64,000 nucleotides of DNA from Saprospiraceae bacterium (GTDB taxonomy: Bacteria; Bacteroidota; Bacteroidia; Chitinophagales; Saprospiraceae). Where the stretch lies: NCBI GenBank assembly GCA_022841345.1, contig JALHRR010000006.1:62001-126000 (forward strand), read 5' to 3'. The position numbers and the translations under genes were made by a program. Positions 1-9,902 of the stretch are shown piece by piece. Below the pieces are notes generated by a model. That model saw only the letters and a program-made list of their open reading frames with translations. It made no database searches and was not told where the DNA came from. Numbering within the stretch: position 1 is the stretch's first letter; each line of letters starts with the position of its first letter.

Positions 1-611
1 TCCAAAAAGAATCAGTGTCTTCAGGCAACATGCCAATAGCAGAAGAGAACATAGTACCTGTCGATCAGGAAAATATTCAGGATCAAAATGCTAAAGAGTC
101 AACATCACTCAAAGAAGCTACGTCAGAATATGCCCTGGAAGCGGATAATACAGATGATAATCCTGCTCTAAAAGAAGATGTAAGTCCTTCCCACAAGCAG
201 GTTTCACAAAGAAAGGATAAATCTAAATATAGAAAAGAAGTTCCACAAAAGAACTTCATACCAGAACACATCCCTTTACATCAAAAGGAAGATATCCAGA
301 TTGCTGAAATAGAACTGATCATACCTACTCAGAAACTGGAGACCACAGGACCTCAATTTGTTAAATCCCAAAATGCAATAAGCAACTCAGAATTGGCCAT
401 CGCAGATGCCCTTGCAAATAAGGATGTAGCTCTTAAATTTTCTGTAGATCCCAACGCATTAATTTACGCTGCTGATCAATTAGGCCGCGAACGTACAATG
501 AGAGAGAGACTATTCGATAAAGCAGGCGAGAAAATGACCGAGCTCGCCGAGGCTGCCGGATTACCGGTTCGCAAATGGTCAAAAATCAAAGAAGTAGAAA
601 TATTATATTAA
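1..611 (+). CDS. Hypothetical protein, C-terminal part (cut by the left edge)
   Basis: The reading frame is open from the first base, so the gene starts outside the window; the GTG at 15 and the ATG at 30 are internal codons, not convincing starts. About 200 residues are visible. They are hydrophilic, rich in E, K, D and Q, and look like an unstructured linker up to about residue 140, followed by a short helical tail ending in KIKEVEILY. No catalytic motif or membrane segment is visible. The next gene, 21 nt downstream on the same strand, encodes an outer-membrane barrel. In Bacteroidota such barrels often follow an ECF sigma factor and its anti-sigma partner, so this may be the periplasmic tail of an anti-sigma-like protein. 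That role is inference only. Confidence 0.7.
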   Translation, partial: QKESVSSGNMPIAEENIVPVDQENIQDQNAKESTSLKEATSEYALEADNTDDNPALKEDVSPSHKQVSQRKDKSKYRKEVPQKNFIPEHIPLHQKEDIQIAEIELIIPTQKLETTGPQFVKSQNAISNSELAIADALANKDVALKFSVDPNALIYAADQLGRERTMRERLFDKAGEKMTELAEAAGLPVRKWSKIKEVEILY

Positions 612-632
612 TAATCCCACAAATTAAATCAA

Positions 633-1769
633 ATGAGACAGTTACGAATAAGTATGATAATTGTTCTTGCCATTGTATTCAGTGCAGGAGCAGGATGGGC
701 ACAAACGGAGCCTAAAAAAGACAGAGAAGTCACGGTAAAAGTAGATACCTCTGAGGATGGAATTGAAATTGAAATCGAAAACGATGACGATCTTACAGCT
801 GAAGAAGCAAAAATGATTCGCAAAGAATCACAGGCAATTATCAAAGCAAAAACAAAGGAGCTAAAGATTGCGATCGAGAAGATCAGAGCAGATTTTGATG
901 CCGGTAAAATTACTGAGGAAGAAATGGGCGAACGAATTTCTGAGAGGGCTGAAGCTATGAGTAAAGAAATTGAAGCTGAAGCACTCAGGCTGGCAGCAGC
1001 GGTTCGCAGCGAAGTCGCAGCCAGAGTAGGTGAAGAGCCTGAAGCGCCGGAGTCCCCTGAATCACCGGATGCTCCTAATGAGCCAAGAGTATCAGTTGAT
1101 GATGATGGAGATGAAAGAAAAATCAGAATCAATACGAAAGTTAAGCCAAGGAAAAAACGTCGCACATATACAGGAATTGCTTTTTCTGTGGGTTGGCACA
1201 CTATGTTGAATGATGTAAATGCAGCTGAAACAACATATCCGGAAATGGATTTCTGGAAAGGTGGATTTACTCAGATTGATTTCATGATGAACACAAGAAT
1301 AGGAGGTAACAGAAGCCCGATTTGGTTGAATTATGGTATAGGGTTATTATATCAAAAAGCAGACATAGCCGGCAATAATATCCTTTCTCATACCACCGAG
1401 CCTCTTTTTGTTCAGGCTCCTGGTGCGATCACCTCCAATAAATTGCGTAACCATTACGTGACCGGTACATTAGGGTTGAAAATAGCACCTAAAGGCAATG
1501 ATGGTTTTTATGTAGAGATGAATGGTTTTGCAGGTGCAAGATTCAGAACAAAACAAAACTTTGAATATACTTCAGCAGATGGGGAAGCAGTGGTAGAAAA
1601 ACGCACTGCAAGATATGGAGTTAATAAGTTTAATTACGGTGCTTCTGCAGCTATCGGTTATAAAATGGTCTCAGTATATGCACGTTACGATATGTCAAGC
1701 TTGTTCGAGAATACAAGCAGATACGATTATCATCCATTGTCAGTAGGAGTGAAGTTTAATTTATTCTAA
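633..1769 (+). CDS. Outer-membrane beta-barrel protein with acidic coiled-coil N-terminal region
   Basis: 378 residues. A clear signal peptide (residues 1-23, ending GAGWAQ) is followed by a charged, helix-prone region (about 30-140) rich in E, K and D with coiled-coil character, then a proline/acid linker (PEAPESPESPDAPNEP) and a basic patch (KPRKKRRTYTG). The last 190 residues alternate polar and aromatic residues like the strands of a small porin-like barrel and end in GVKFNLF, a typical terminal strand with final phenylalanine. The protein is therefore expected in the outer membrane. It forms a likely two-gene unit with the upstream reading frame and is closed by a strong terminator at 1799. 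The ligand is unknown. Confidence 0.8.
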   Translation: MRQLRISMIIVLAIVFSAGAGWAQTEPKKDREVTVKVDTSEDGIEIEIENDDDLTAEEAKMIRKESQAIIKAKTKELKIAIEKIRADFDAGKITEEEMGERISERAEAMSKEIEAEALRLAAAVRSEVAARVGEEPEAPESPESPDAPNEPRVSVDDDGDERKIRINTKVKPRKKRRTYTGIAFSVGWHTMLNDVNAAETTYPEMDFWKGGFTQIDFMMNTRIGGNRSPIWLNYGIGLLYQKADIAGNNILSHTTEPLFVQAPGAITSNKLRNHYVTGTLGLKIAPKGNDGFYVEMNGFAGARFRTKQNFEYTSADGEAVVEKRTARYGVNKFNYGASAAIGYKMVSVYARYDMSSLFENTSRYDYHPLSVGVKFNLF

Positions 1770-1798
1770 GCGATATATGGACTCGTTAGATGGTGATG

Positions 1799-1830
1799 AA
1801 CCGGATGGAGAATGCTTCATCCGGTTTTTT
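1799..1830 (+). terminator. Rho-independent terminator after the barrel gene
   Basis: A perfect 9-bp stem, AACCGGATG and CATCCGGTT, encloses a 10-nt loop and runs directly into a T tract. It lies 30 nt after the stop codon of the barrel gene. Confidence 0.85.
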
Positions 1831-2188
1831 CGTGTAAAGCGAATGCGGAGATTGAAGGAATGTGATTGTGAGCGTGTGTTTGAGGTGAGAGTTTGGTGTG
1901 TGGTTCGTTGAAGCGTTGAGAGGTTGAGACGTTTAATCGTTAACAGCCGGGAAAAAGCTTCAATTCTCAAGCAACAAGCTGCAAGATAACAGCTGGGAGG
2001 AACAGCCAAACTGCCTTGTAAAGGTGTGGGTCGGTGGAATCGTTAACAGCTTGAGGTAACACGCACTTAGGGGCGAATTGCAATTCGACCTGTCTCCAGG
2101 CAATCAGCCAACTGAATCGTCAGGTAAGTTTATCAGGATGAATGAGGAGAAAATGATAGAATAAAGATAGATTGAGATGACTGACAAG
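1831..2188. repeat. Gene-free repeat region with GT-rich and AACAGCC words
   Basis: No credible gene. The top strand is GT-rich and C-poor at 1857-1935 and shares a block around 1894-1925 (GTGTGTGGTTCGTTGAAGCG) with 59506-59530 in near-identical form. AACAGC words occur near 1941, 1987, 2002 and 2045. At about 2069 the word TAGGGGCGAATTGCAATTCG recurs, slightly changed, near 59566. All are members of dispersed intergenic families in this window. Confidence 0.6.
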
Positions 2189-3445
2189 TCAAACGTCTTT
2201 TCTCAAAATCAATTTAAGCCAAAAGCCGGGACGAACAATCTTGGTCCTTAACTCGAAGTCTGTATACATTCTGGAGATAATGTCAATAATACGCCGATTG
2301 GAAATAATCAATCCGGCCAGAAAATTAACAAGCCAGGGTCTTGCCATCATTCTTTGCAGTTTGTAGCTCAGCTCCATTTCTTTTCCAAGGACTCTCTTAA
2401 TCCTCACATCATAATCCCGAATAAACGCTGCTGAAAAATTTTGCTGCTCTATACAAACCTGCGTTTGTTCAGCTGCATAAACTCCGCTATAAATAGCATG
2501 GCCAATTCCTTCTCCGGTTAACGGATCAATTAAATGCCCTGCATCTCCCAATATCATATAATTTTCTCCGCTGATAGGCCTTGGTTTTGATCCTAATGGC
2601 AAACCAAATCCCTGAATTTTTCCTTCCAATTTGGAATCCTTGAATCTGTCCTTCAGTACAGGATGCTCTCTAATCAGCTGATCCATTGCTTTGTTGAGAT
2701 TGATTTTCTTCTTTTTGATATAATCTGTCCGCATTCCAACACCGACATTTGCAAAGCCTCCGGGTAGAGGAAATACCCAAAAATATCCGGGTATTAAAGG
2801 ATTGAGAAACTGTAGTTCTATATAATTGTGCTCATGAAAACCAGCCACATTAGAATAATAAGCCCGAAGTGAACCTGCATGGTGATCATCTCTTTTGGTG
2901 AGACCCGCATAATGTCTGGCGAATGCAGAATGCGCACCGCAGGCATCGAGATACATTGGAGTTTCAAAATGGTGATTCCCTGATTTGTCACGTATTGAGA
3001 ATCCATTCTCAATTTTCTCTACCTGATCGATTTCGACTCCTTCCAGGAATGTAACGTTTTTACATTTGCGAACCTGATCAACCAGAAAGTTGTCAAAATC
3101 TATTCGCTTCGCTACAAATCCGGGTGCAATATCTTTTGATGGATCACTTTTTGCTGAAAAAGGTACTTCTACTACTTTGCCATTTGGCGCTACAAAACGA
3201 ATTCCCCACACAGGCGTTTTCCATGTTTGTTTATGGAATGATTCTAATATTTCGGGATCGATGCGCTTCAGATTGACGATGACTTTGCCCGATATGGCAT
3301 CACCGCAGATTTTATCACGGGGGAAAACAGATTTATCTGCCAGAACACATGAGATGCCCAGACGATCCAGCTTCAAAGCTGCAGCTGCACCGGCAGGTCC
3401 GGCTCCTGCTATAAATACCGGCGTTTTGACTATTGAAGCTTTCAT
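2189..3445 (-). CDS. FAD-dependent oxidoreductase, geranylgeranyl reductase family
   Basis: 418 residues from the ATG at 3445; a TTG and a GTG codon just upstream are less likely starts. An N-terminal Rossmann motif (FIAGAGPAGAAAALKL) binds the FAD ADP part; a second flavin-binding motif GDAGHLIDPLTGEGIGHA lies near residue 290. The CGDAISGK stretch after the first motif is typical of geranylgeranyl reductase-like flavoproteins (same superfamily as archaeal digeranylgeranylglycerophospholipid reductases and plant ChlP). In Bacteroidota such enzymes often reduce isoprenoid or fatty-acyl double bonds, but the substrate cannot be read from the sequence. It is monocistronic; aspS lies upstream in the same direction, 96 nt away. 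The C-terminus is basic and may associate with membrane. Confidence 0.8.
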   Translation of the reverse strand: MKASIVKTPVFIAGAGPAGAAAALKLDRLGISCVLADKSVFPRDKICGDAISGKVIVNLKRIDPEILESFHKQTWKTPVWGIRFVAPNGKVVEVPFSAKSDPSKDIAPGFVAKRIDFDNFLVDQVRKCKNVTFLEGVEIDQVEKIENGFSIRDKSGNHHFETPMYLDACGAHSAFARHYAGLTKRDDHHAGSLRAYYSNVAGFHEHNYIELQFLNPLIPGYFWVFPLPGGFANVGVGMRTDYIKKKKINLNKAMDQLIREHPVLKDRFKDSKLEGKIQGFGLPLGSKPRPISGENYMILGDAGHLIDPLTGEGIGHAIYSGVYAAEQTQVCIEQQNFSAAFIRDYDVRIKRVLGKEMELSYKLQRMMARPWLVNFLAGLIISNRRIIDIISRMYTDFELRTKIVRPGFWLKLILRKDV

Positions 3446-3448
3446 CAC

Positions 3449-3456
3449 CAAAAGTA
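3449..3456 (-). promoter_or_regulatory. Possible -7 element (TACTTTTG) directly before the reductase start
   Basis: TACTTTTG fits the Bacteroidota -7 consensus TAnnTTTG and sits only 3 nt before the chosen ATG, which would make the mRNA nearly leaderless. I see no good -33 TTTG at the expected distance, so the call is weak. Confidence 0.3.
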
Positions 3457-3541
3457 AGTATTCTATTTTAATCCATATACGACTAAAAAGTCCACTTAAA
3501 CTCTAAGCAGACTTAACAAGCCTTTTGCATTGAATGGATGA

Positions 3542-5308
3542 CTATTTCTTAATATCCAATTGGATGCTAAGTTCATTCAATTGTACATCATCAATTGCAG
3601 ATGGAGCATCGATCATAGTGTCCCGGCCCATATTGTTTTTAGGAAATGCAATAAAGTCCCTGATGCTGTTTTGCCCGTTCAATACCGCACAGAGCCTGTC
3701 TAATCCAAAGGCGATACCACCATGAGGAGGTGCGCCATACTCGAACGCACCCATCAGGAATCCAAACTGATCTTCAGCTTTCTCCGGTGTAAACCCTAAT
3801 AATTTGAAGTTTTTGGATTGTAATTCTCTGTCGTGAATCCTGATCGAGCCTCCCCCGATTTCAACACCATTGATCACCAAATCATATGCATCGGCCCGAA
3901 GAGATTTCATGGTTTCGTGATCTCCATTCAGCATTCGTGGAATATCTGCTTTTTTAGGAGAAGTGAAAGGATGGTGCATAGCATAAAATCGTTCTGTTGT
4001 CTCATCCCATTCCAGAAGGGGAAAGTCGAGTACCCAAAGTGGTTTGAATTCATCCGATTTTCTCAGTCCCAATCTATTGCCGAGTTCCAGTCTTAATTCA
4101 CTCAATTGCTTGCGTACTTTGTCCGTTTCGCCGCTCATGATGAAGAGAATGTCACCTGCTTTAGCGCCAAACTCAGAAGCCCATAGTTGAAGATCTTCAT
4201 CGCTGAAGAATTTACCAATTGTGGATTTGATGCTTCCATCTGTATTGAACCTTACGTATACCAATCCTCCTGCTCCGATCTGGGGTCTTTTGACCCAATC
4301 TGTCATCTCGTTGAGGTCTTTATTGGAAAATTGATCAGCAATGCCTTGTGCACAAATACCAACAATCAATTCCGCCTGATCAAAGATGGCAAAGTCTTTT
4401 CCTTTTGCCAGATGATTCAATTCCTTGAACTCCATTCCGAATCTGAGATCCGGCTTGTCCGAACCATACAGTCTGACAGCATCGTCGTATTGCATTCTTG
4501 GGAAATCCAACAGTTCAATGCCTTTCAGTGTTTGGAACAAATGCCTCGTCAATCCTTCAAAGGTATTCAGAATATCTTCCTGGTGAACGAATGACATTTC
4601 ACAGTCTATCTGTGTAAATTCCGGCTGACGGTCCGCTCTCAAGTCCTCATCTCTGAAGCATTTTACGATCTGAAAATACCGGTCAAATCCTGAAACCATC
4701 AGTAATTGCTTGAATGTCTGAGGTGACTGAGGCAGGGCATAGAATTGTCCTGCATTGATTCTGCTGGGAACAACAAAGTCCCTTGCACCTTCAGGAGTAC
4801 TTTTGATGAGAACCGGCGTTTCGACCTCAATAAATTCAGCATCAGAAAGATATTTTCTGGTTTCCATCGCCAGCTTGTGGCGGAACAATATATTTTGCTG
4901 AACCGGATTTCTTCTCAGGTCCAGATATCTGTATTTCATGCGGATATCATCTCCTCCGTCCGTATCGTCCTGAATAGTGAAAGGCGGAACCTTAGAACTG
5001 TTGAGCACTTGGAGCGAAGTAACGCTGATTTCTATTTCACCAGTGGCGCGATTTGCATTTTTGCTGCTTCTTTCGCGAACAATGCCGGTTGCCTGCAAAA
5101 CCCATTCACGTCCAACTTTGCGAGCCTGAGTGCAGAGTTCGACATTTTCTTCCATATTGAAAGCAAGCTGGGTGATTCCAAAACGATCCCGCAGATCTAT
5201 GAAAGTCATTCCACCCAGATTTCTGCTGATGTCTACCCAACCAGCCAGCGTAACCTCTTTACCGGCATCTTCGAGCCTTAATGCACCACAATGATGAGTT
5301 CTATACAT
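3542..5308 (-). CDS. aspS: Aspartate--tRNA ligase
   Basis: 588 residues, the normal length for bacterial-type AspRS. It activates aspartate with ATP and charges tRNA-Asp (or also tRNA-Asn if non-discriminating). Order of domains: N-terminal OB-fold anticodon-binding domain ([15 protein letters not shown], residues about 18-33), class II catalytic core with motif 2 ([18 protein letters not shown], about 217-234), a GAD insertion domain around 300-420, and motif 3 ([14 protein letters not shown]) near residue 545. All core motifs look intact. The gene stands alone, 96 nt upstream of the flavoprotein gene, and has an inverted repeat just before its start. Confidence 0.97.
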   Translation of the reverse strand: MYRTHHCGALRLEDAGKEVTLAGWVDISRNLGGMTFIDLRDRFGITQLAFNMEENVELCTQARKVGREWVLQATGIVRERSSKNANRATGEIEISVTSLQVLNSSKVPPFTIQDDTDGGDDIRMKYRYLDLRRNPVQQNILFRHKLAMETRKYLSDAEFIEVETPVLIKSTPEGARDFVVPSRINAGQFYALPQSPQTFKQLLMVSGFDRYFQIVKCFRDEDLRADRQPEFTQIDCEMSFVHQEDILNTFEGLTRHLFQTLKGIELLDFPRMQYDDAVRLYGSDKPDLRFGMEFKELNHLAKGKDFAIFDQAELIVGICAQGIADQFSNKDLNEMTDWVKRPQIGAGGLVYVRFNTDGSIKSTIGKFFSDEDLQLWASEFGAKAGDILFIMSGETDKVRKQLSELRLELGNRLGLRKSDEFKPLWVLDFPLLEWDETTERFYAMHHPFTSPKKADIPRMLNGDHETMKSLRADAYDLVINGVEIGGGSIRIHDRELQSKNFKLLGFTPEKAEDQFGFLMGAFEYGAPPHGGIAFGLDRLCAVLNGQNSIRDFIAFPKNNMGRDTMIDAPSAIDDVQLNELSIQLDIKK

Positions 5309-5326
5309 GATATTTTTAATTGAGGG

Positions 5327-5346
5327 CGCTAAATTAGTATTTAGCG
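5327..5346. promoter_or_regulatory. Inverted repeat upstream of aspS
   Basis: CGCTAAAT and ATTTAGCG are perfect 8-nt arms separated by 4 nt (TAGT), 19 nt before the aspS start. The size and spacing suit an operator or a leader hairpin; no regulator is identifiable. Confidence 0.35.
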
Positions 5347-5570
5347 GGCAAATATTGGTCTAAGGGGGAATTTTTGAAATGCTTATTTCTGCAGATGGAG
5401 GAGTATGTCCCAATTGCCGTTGGAAAGTGATGGATGAATAATGTTTTGATAATGAAAGAGATGAAAATGGAACGGCTAATTACAAAGACTTAACATTAAC
5501 TTAATATTGGATTTAATTTTACTACTTTAAAGTGAGATAAATTTGCCTCGCTTTTTCTAAAACGGGTACT

Positions 5571-6221
5571 ATGGCATTTTCATTGAATAATATTTTTCAA
5601 TTCTTAGTCCCGAAAGACAAGAAATTCTTTCCCCTGTTTGAAAGGGCTACCTCTAAGCTTGTATTATTGGCTGAAGCATTGAATGAAGTAATTTCTTTGC
5701 CAAGAAATGAAAGAGAGCCTTTATACAAAAGAATTGATGAATTAGAAGAGCGGATAGGAGAGATTACACATCTCACAAATCTTGAATTAAGCAGAAATTT
5801 TCTTACGCCATTTGATAGAGAAGATATTTATGCACTCATCACTTCAATAGACGATGTTACAGATTATATGCATGGGGCTGCCAGCAGAATGAAAATGTAT
5901 CAGGTGGAGAAAATAACAAAATCCATTCGCAAATTGACTGAAATCAACCTGGAAGCATGCCAGTTGATTGGTGGCGCTATTCATGATCTTCGGGATGGAA
6001 AAAACTTGAAACAAGTAGTAGTAGCCTGCAAAAGAATTAGCAAACTGGAGAGCAAGGCAGACAATGTTTTTGACAAGGCTGTGGAGGACATGTTTGAGAA
6101 TGAATCAGATGTGAAAAATATCATCAAATACAAGGAAGTGCTTTCTGCTCTCGAATCGGCATCTGATAAATGCAAAGATGTAGCGAATGTTCTGGAGACT
6201 ATCACTGTGAAGTACTCATAA
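5571..6221 (+). CDS. DUF47 family protein (PhoU-like), phosphate transport accessory
   Basis: 216 residues, all-alpha, with no membrane segment. It matches the DUF47/PhoU-like family: regularly spaced helices such as FFPLFERATSKLVLLAEAL (about 20-38), DDVTDYMHGAASRMKMYQ and ESASDKCKDVANVLETITVKYS at the end, the typical closing helix. These proteins are almost always encoded directly before a PiT phosphate transporter, as here (37 nt gap), and are thought to regulate it. A TAAATTTG sequence at 5538-5545 fits a -7 promoter element but lacks a well-spaced -33. Expression is probably bicistronic with the transporter. Confidence 0.9.
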   Translation: MAFSLNNIFQFLVPKDKKFFPLFERATSKLVLLAEALNEVISLPRNEREPLYKRIDELEERIGEITHLTNLELSRNFLTPFDREDIYALITSIDDVTDYMHGAASRMKMYQVEKITKSIRKLTEINLEACQLIGGAIHDLRDGKNLKQVVVACKRISKLESKADNVFDKAVEDMFENESDVKNIIKYKEVLSALESASDKCKDVANVLETITVKYS

Positions 6222-6258
6222 TCACCTTTCCCTGCACAATTAAAAATACGCTCCTGGT

Positions 6259-7326
6259 ATGGGATTAACGCTGCTGATAATCATCATTGTGCTGGCTTTT
6301 ATCTTTGATTTTATCAATGGATTTCATGATGCAGCCAACTCGATCGCCACAATTATTGCTACAAGGGTTTTAACACCTTTTCAAGCGGTTCTCTGGGCGG
6401 CTTTTTTTAATTTCATGGCATATTTTATTTCCAAATATTGGATCGGTGAGTTCAAAATTGGAAATACAATTGCAAAGTCTGTCAATGAGGAATTTATAAC
6501 GCTTGAAGTAATTCTTGCCGGACTTATAGCAGCCATTACCTGGAACTTGTTTACCTGGAAGCTTGGTATTCCTTCTTCCTCATCGCATACCCTTATTGGG
6601 GGATTTATGGGAGCTGCACTAGTGCATGCCATTACTATTTCCGCGAATTTGAATGAGGTAATTAATTATGTTAAAGTGATTCCGGTATTTCTTTTCATAG
6701 TTTTGGCTCCGACAATAGGCTTATTTGTGGCGTATTTTATAACGGTCGGGATTATGTGGATATGCAGAAAAACAACACCCCATCGGGCTGATAAATGGTT
6801 CAGAAAGCTACAACTTGTATCTTCCGCCTTGTTCAGTCTTGGACATGGTGCCAATGATGCGCAGAAGGTCATGGGTATTATTGGAGCCGCTGTAATATAT
6901 TATCATATAAGTATAGGAGATAGTGTCTATAATGACATGGAAGCTGCTGACCGATTCTCTTACTTTGTTGATCATTATGCCTGGGTTCCGATTACAAGTT
7001 TTATAGTTATCGGATTGGGTACTATGAGCGGAGGTTGGAAAATTGTAAAAACGATGGGTACCAAGATTACAAAAGTAACTTCTCTTGAAGGCGTAAGTGC
7101 GGAGACAGCGGGAGCTGCAACGCTGTATTTATCAGAGCATTTTGGAATCCCGGTTTCTACAACTCATACTATAACAGGTAGTATTATCGGTGCCGGTATT
7201 ACAAAAAGGGTGTCAGCAGTACGCTGGGGAGTGACTATACAATTATTGTGGGCATGGATATTGACTATACCGGTATCTGCACTGATAGCGGGAATTCTTT
7301 ATTATTTTGTTTCTTTATTTCTTTAG
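6259..7326 (+). CDS. Inorganic phosphate transporter, PiT family
   Basis: 355 residues, about ten hydrophobic segments. It carries both halves of the PiT duplicated signature: DFINGFHDAANSIATIIATR near residue 20 and SLGHGANDAQKVMGIIG near residue 195, where the conserved N and D residues bind phosphate and cation. PiT proteins are low-affinity symporters of phosphate with H+ or Na+ in the inner membrane. The loop GIPSSSSHTLIGG and its second-half partner GIPVSTTHTITGSIIG are also family hallmarks. It lies 37 nt after the DUF47 gene and is convergent with the potassium operon. Length is on the short side but normal for Bacteroidota. Confidence 0.95.
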   Translation: MGLTLLIIIIVLAFIFDFINGFHDAANSIATIIATRVLTPFQAVLWAAFFNFMAYFISKYWIGEFKIGNTIAKSVNEEFITLEVILAGLIAAITWNLFTWKLGIPSSSSHTLIGGFMGAALVHAITISANLNEVINYVKVIPVFLFIVLAPTIGLFVAYFITVGIMWICRKTTPHRADKWFRKLQLVSSALFSLGHGANDAQKVMGIIGAAVIYYHISIGDSVYNDMEAADRFSYFVDHYAWVPITSFIVIGLGTMSGGWKIVKTMGTKITKVTSLEGVSAETAGAATLYLSEHFGIPVSTTHTITGSIIGAGITKRVSAVRWGVTIQLLWAWILTIPVSALIAGILYYFVSLFL

Positions 7327-7377
7327 AGAATCAGAGGACCAAATGATTTGAATTCTCTCAGGTTTGCATAATTACAA

Positions 7378-8064
7378 TTAATCCACATGCAATAGTCGTT
7401 TAATATCCTTGACTTTGCCATACATAACCAGGATATCACCGTCTTTTAATACGGTATCAGGTGTGACTACTCCGACTACTTCTTTAATGAAGCGTTTTGC
7501 TCCAATAGCATTCGTATCCTGTGTACTTTTCAAAATAGTCAGAATATTCAGGTGATATTTTTGTCTGAAACCTACCTCTTCAATTGTTTTGCCTATGTAC
7601 CTGTCGGGCACATTTACTTCTACAATATTGTGAGATCCACTGACGGTAAAAGAGTCGATGACACCTTCCAAATCGAGGGATTTGGCAAGTCTGTCAGCTG
7701 ACTCTTCTTCGGGGTAAACAATTTCGGTCACGCCCATTGCTTCAAGAACCGTAGTTTGAAGCTTGGATACAGCACGGCCAATAAGCCTTTTGACTTTCAT
7801 TTGTTTCATTAGTGCTGTGGACATGATAGACGAGCCTTCATCTTCTCCGATCGCCACAATAACGGCATCTGTTTCTTTCAGAGGCAGGATACGTACAGCT
7901 TCCGGGTCTGTTGTATCCAAACAAATGGCTTGCGTAATTTTATCTTTGAGAGATTCAACTTTTTCCATGCGCTTATCCAGGCCGATAACTTCATGACCCA
8001 GATTGCTCAGCTTCATAGCCAGCGATGCTCCAAAATTTCCTAATCCCACAATTATATATCTCAT
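7378..8064 (-). CDS. K+ channel gating subunit TrkA/KtrA (RCK domain)
   Basis: 228 residues, cytosolic. An N-terminal RCK-N Rossmann domain (MRYIIVGLGNFGASLAMKL, with acidic GLDKR at the end of strand 2, and CLDTTDPE) binds NAD(H) or ATP/ADP; an RCK-C domain follows from about residue 135 (VSGSHNIVEVNVPDRYIGKT). A single RCK-N/RCK-C unit is the KtrA type, which forms an octameric ring on the membrane subunit and opens it in response to nucleotide. It is the last gene of a three-gene operon with two TrkH/KtrB-like subunits, 19 nt after the nearer one. Confidence 0.93.
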   Translation of the reverse strand: MRYIIVGLGNFGASLAMKLSNLGHEVIGLDKRMEKVESLKDKITQAICLDTTDPEAVRILPLKETDAVIVAIGEDEGSSIMSTALMKQMKVKRLIGRAVSKLQTTVLEAMGVTEIVYPEEESADRLAKSLDLEGVIDSFTVSGSHNIVEVNVPDRYIGKTIEEVGFRQKYHLNILTILKSTQDTNAIGAKRFIKEVVGVVTPDTVLKDGDILVMYGKVKDIKRLLHVD

Positions 8065-8083
8065 GATATGATTTTTTAAAAAA

Positions 8084-9886
8084 TTAACTGATTAAGATAT
8101 CCTCCTGAGGATATTGATATCGGAGTGATTTTGCCTTTCTGAATATTGAAATCAGCAAGGTAATGGCACCTACTCTCCCAACAAACATAATAACAACCAT
8201 TACCAGTTTCCCTGAATCACTTAAAGACCCGGTAATTCCAAGGCTCAAACCTACAGTACTGAAAGCTGAGAACACTTCAAAGCACAATTCCAAAAAGCCA
8301 AGTTTTGGGTCGGTAAATGATAAAATAAAAATACTGAAACCAATAAAAATCAAAGATAGCGATATCACTGCAAAAGCCCTGCGGATAGATTGAGCGGGAA
8401 TATGTCTCTTATTAAATTCCACCCGGTCTTTACCTTTTGCAAGGCTGAGAATATTCAAAAATGCCAGGGCAAAAGTCGTAGTCTTGATTCCTCCTCCTGT
8501 AGATCCGGGAGATGCACCGATCCACATGAGCAGAATCGTCAGCATGATGGCAGCAAAACTCATCTGGTTAAGATCCACAGAATTAAATCCGGCCGTCCTG
8601 GGGGTCACTGCCTCAAATAAAGCATTAACAAATTTACCTATCCCTTTGTGTTCTGTTAATGTATAATTGTACTCCAGAATATACATTAATATAGTACCTA
8701 TTATGATCAATATTACAGTGGTACGAATAACAATCAAAGTATTGAGATTGAATTTATATGGTAACTGACTTTTACTTTCCTTTTTGTCTATGAAATTCCT
8801 GATTTTTTTCAAGTAGACCTTTAGTGCATCATAAAGATGTAACATTACAGTAAATCCTATTCCACCCAAAATGATAAGAGCGACCACGACTAATTGAATT
8901 GTATAATTGAATCGTACCGGCAATTCGTAAAGACCATATTCCAGTGTTGAAAATCCTGCATTGCAAAAAGCCGAAATGGAGTGAAACACAGAAAAGAACC
9001 ACCTTTCACCAATTGAATTGAGAAACTCCGAAGGCAATGAAATAAAAATGATAATAGCCCCAATTGCTTCAATGAATATTGTAAAAAACAGTATTTTGAA
9101 AATAACTTGAAACAGATCACTGAGCTGGTCGGAATTAACGAAGTCCTTAATATAAATCTGGCTGGAGTATGAAAAATTTCCCTTGAAAAAGAAGCCAAAA
9201 AAGCTGGTAAAAGTCATCATTCCAATTCCTCCGATTTGAAACAAAATCATGATTACTGATTTTCCAAATGGCGTGAAAGCAGATGCTGTGTCCAACACAA
9301 TTAATCCGGTAACACAGACAGCACTCGTTGATGTGAAAAGTGCATCAATAAAGTGAATTCCTCCTACAGTGGATGCAGGTAGTATTAAAAGAAAAGTGCC
9401 GATAAGTATCAATACTACAAAACTCAGAATCAGGATTCTTCCGGGCCCAAACTTAAAAGAAGAAAGATATTTGTTCAATCTGGCGAACTCAACCAATCCT
9501 AAAATAAGTAAATGCAGGTGTAGCATCGAAGTTGTGATAAACAATTGAAGGTTTGACTGAGAATCTACATCATGCCCAATCCACCACCTTGCAATGACAA
9601 TCACTAAACCCCAGGCCCATAAAAGAGTAAAATACAATCTGTCCCGCCGATTCCGGAATTGATTTAACCTGCTTAAAAAGTATAAAGCCATAGATGCAAT
9701 TAATGCCGTATGGATGATGGTACTTAAAAGATAATAGGTGTCATTGCCGATATCATCCACTAAAACACCCCTTTGATATACCCATGAGATGATTTGCAGG
9801 CTTAAAAAAAAGATATACAACAAATATGGCCAAGTCGAAGCTTGATTCGTAAAACCATACATGCTTTCTGTTTTCTCTTTTCTCAA
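8084..9886 (-). CDS. TrkH/KtrB-type potassium uptake membrane subunit (copy 1)
   Basis: 600 residues. Four pore-loop selectivity segments with the essential glycines are visible in order: STSAVCVTGLIVL, SISAFCNAGFSTL, VTPRTAGFNSVDL and SAFSTVGLSLG, so the channel should be functional. An extra N-terminal hydrophobic region of about 150 residues with four to five helices precedes the core, longer than classic KtrB (about 450 residues). The protein ends YQYPQEDILIS, very similar to the end of copy 2 (YRYPSEDILIN), showing that the two are paralogues from a duplication. The operon order is copy 2, copy 1, TrkA. Confidence 0.92.
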   Translation of the reverse strand: MRKEKTESMYGFTNQASTWPYLLYIFFLSLQIISWVYQRGVLVDDIGNDTYYLLSTIIHTALIASMALYFLSRLNQFRNRRDRLYFTLLWAWGLVIVIARWWIGHDVDSQSNLQLFITTSMLHLHLLILGLVEFARLNKYLSSFKFGPGRILILSFVVLILIGTFLLILPASTVGGIHFIDALFTSTSAVCVTGLIVLDTASAFTPFGKSVIMILFQIGGIGMMTFTSFFGFFFKGNFSYSSQIYIKDFVNSDQLSDLFQVIFKILFFTIFIEAIGAIIIFISLPSEFLNSIGERWFFSVFHSISAFCNAGFSTLEYGLYELPVRFNYTIQLVVVALIILGGIGFTVMLHLYDALKVYLKKIRNFIDKKESKSQLPYKFNLNTLIVIRTTVILIIIGTILMYILEYNYTLTEHKGIGKFVNALFEAVTPRTAGFNSVDLNQMSFAAIMLTILLMWIGASPGSTGGGIKTTTFALAFLNILSLAKGKDRVEFNKRHIPAQSIRRAFAVISLSLIFIGFSIFILSFTDPKLGFLELCFEVFSAFSTVGLSLGITGSLSDSGKLVMVVIMFVGRVGAITLLISIFRKAKSLRYQYPQEDILIS

Positions 9887-9902
9887 AATTTCATTGTGAT
9901 AG

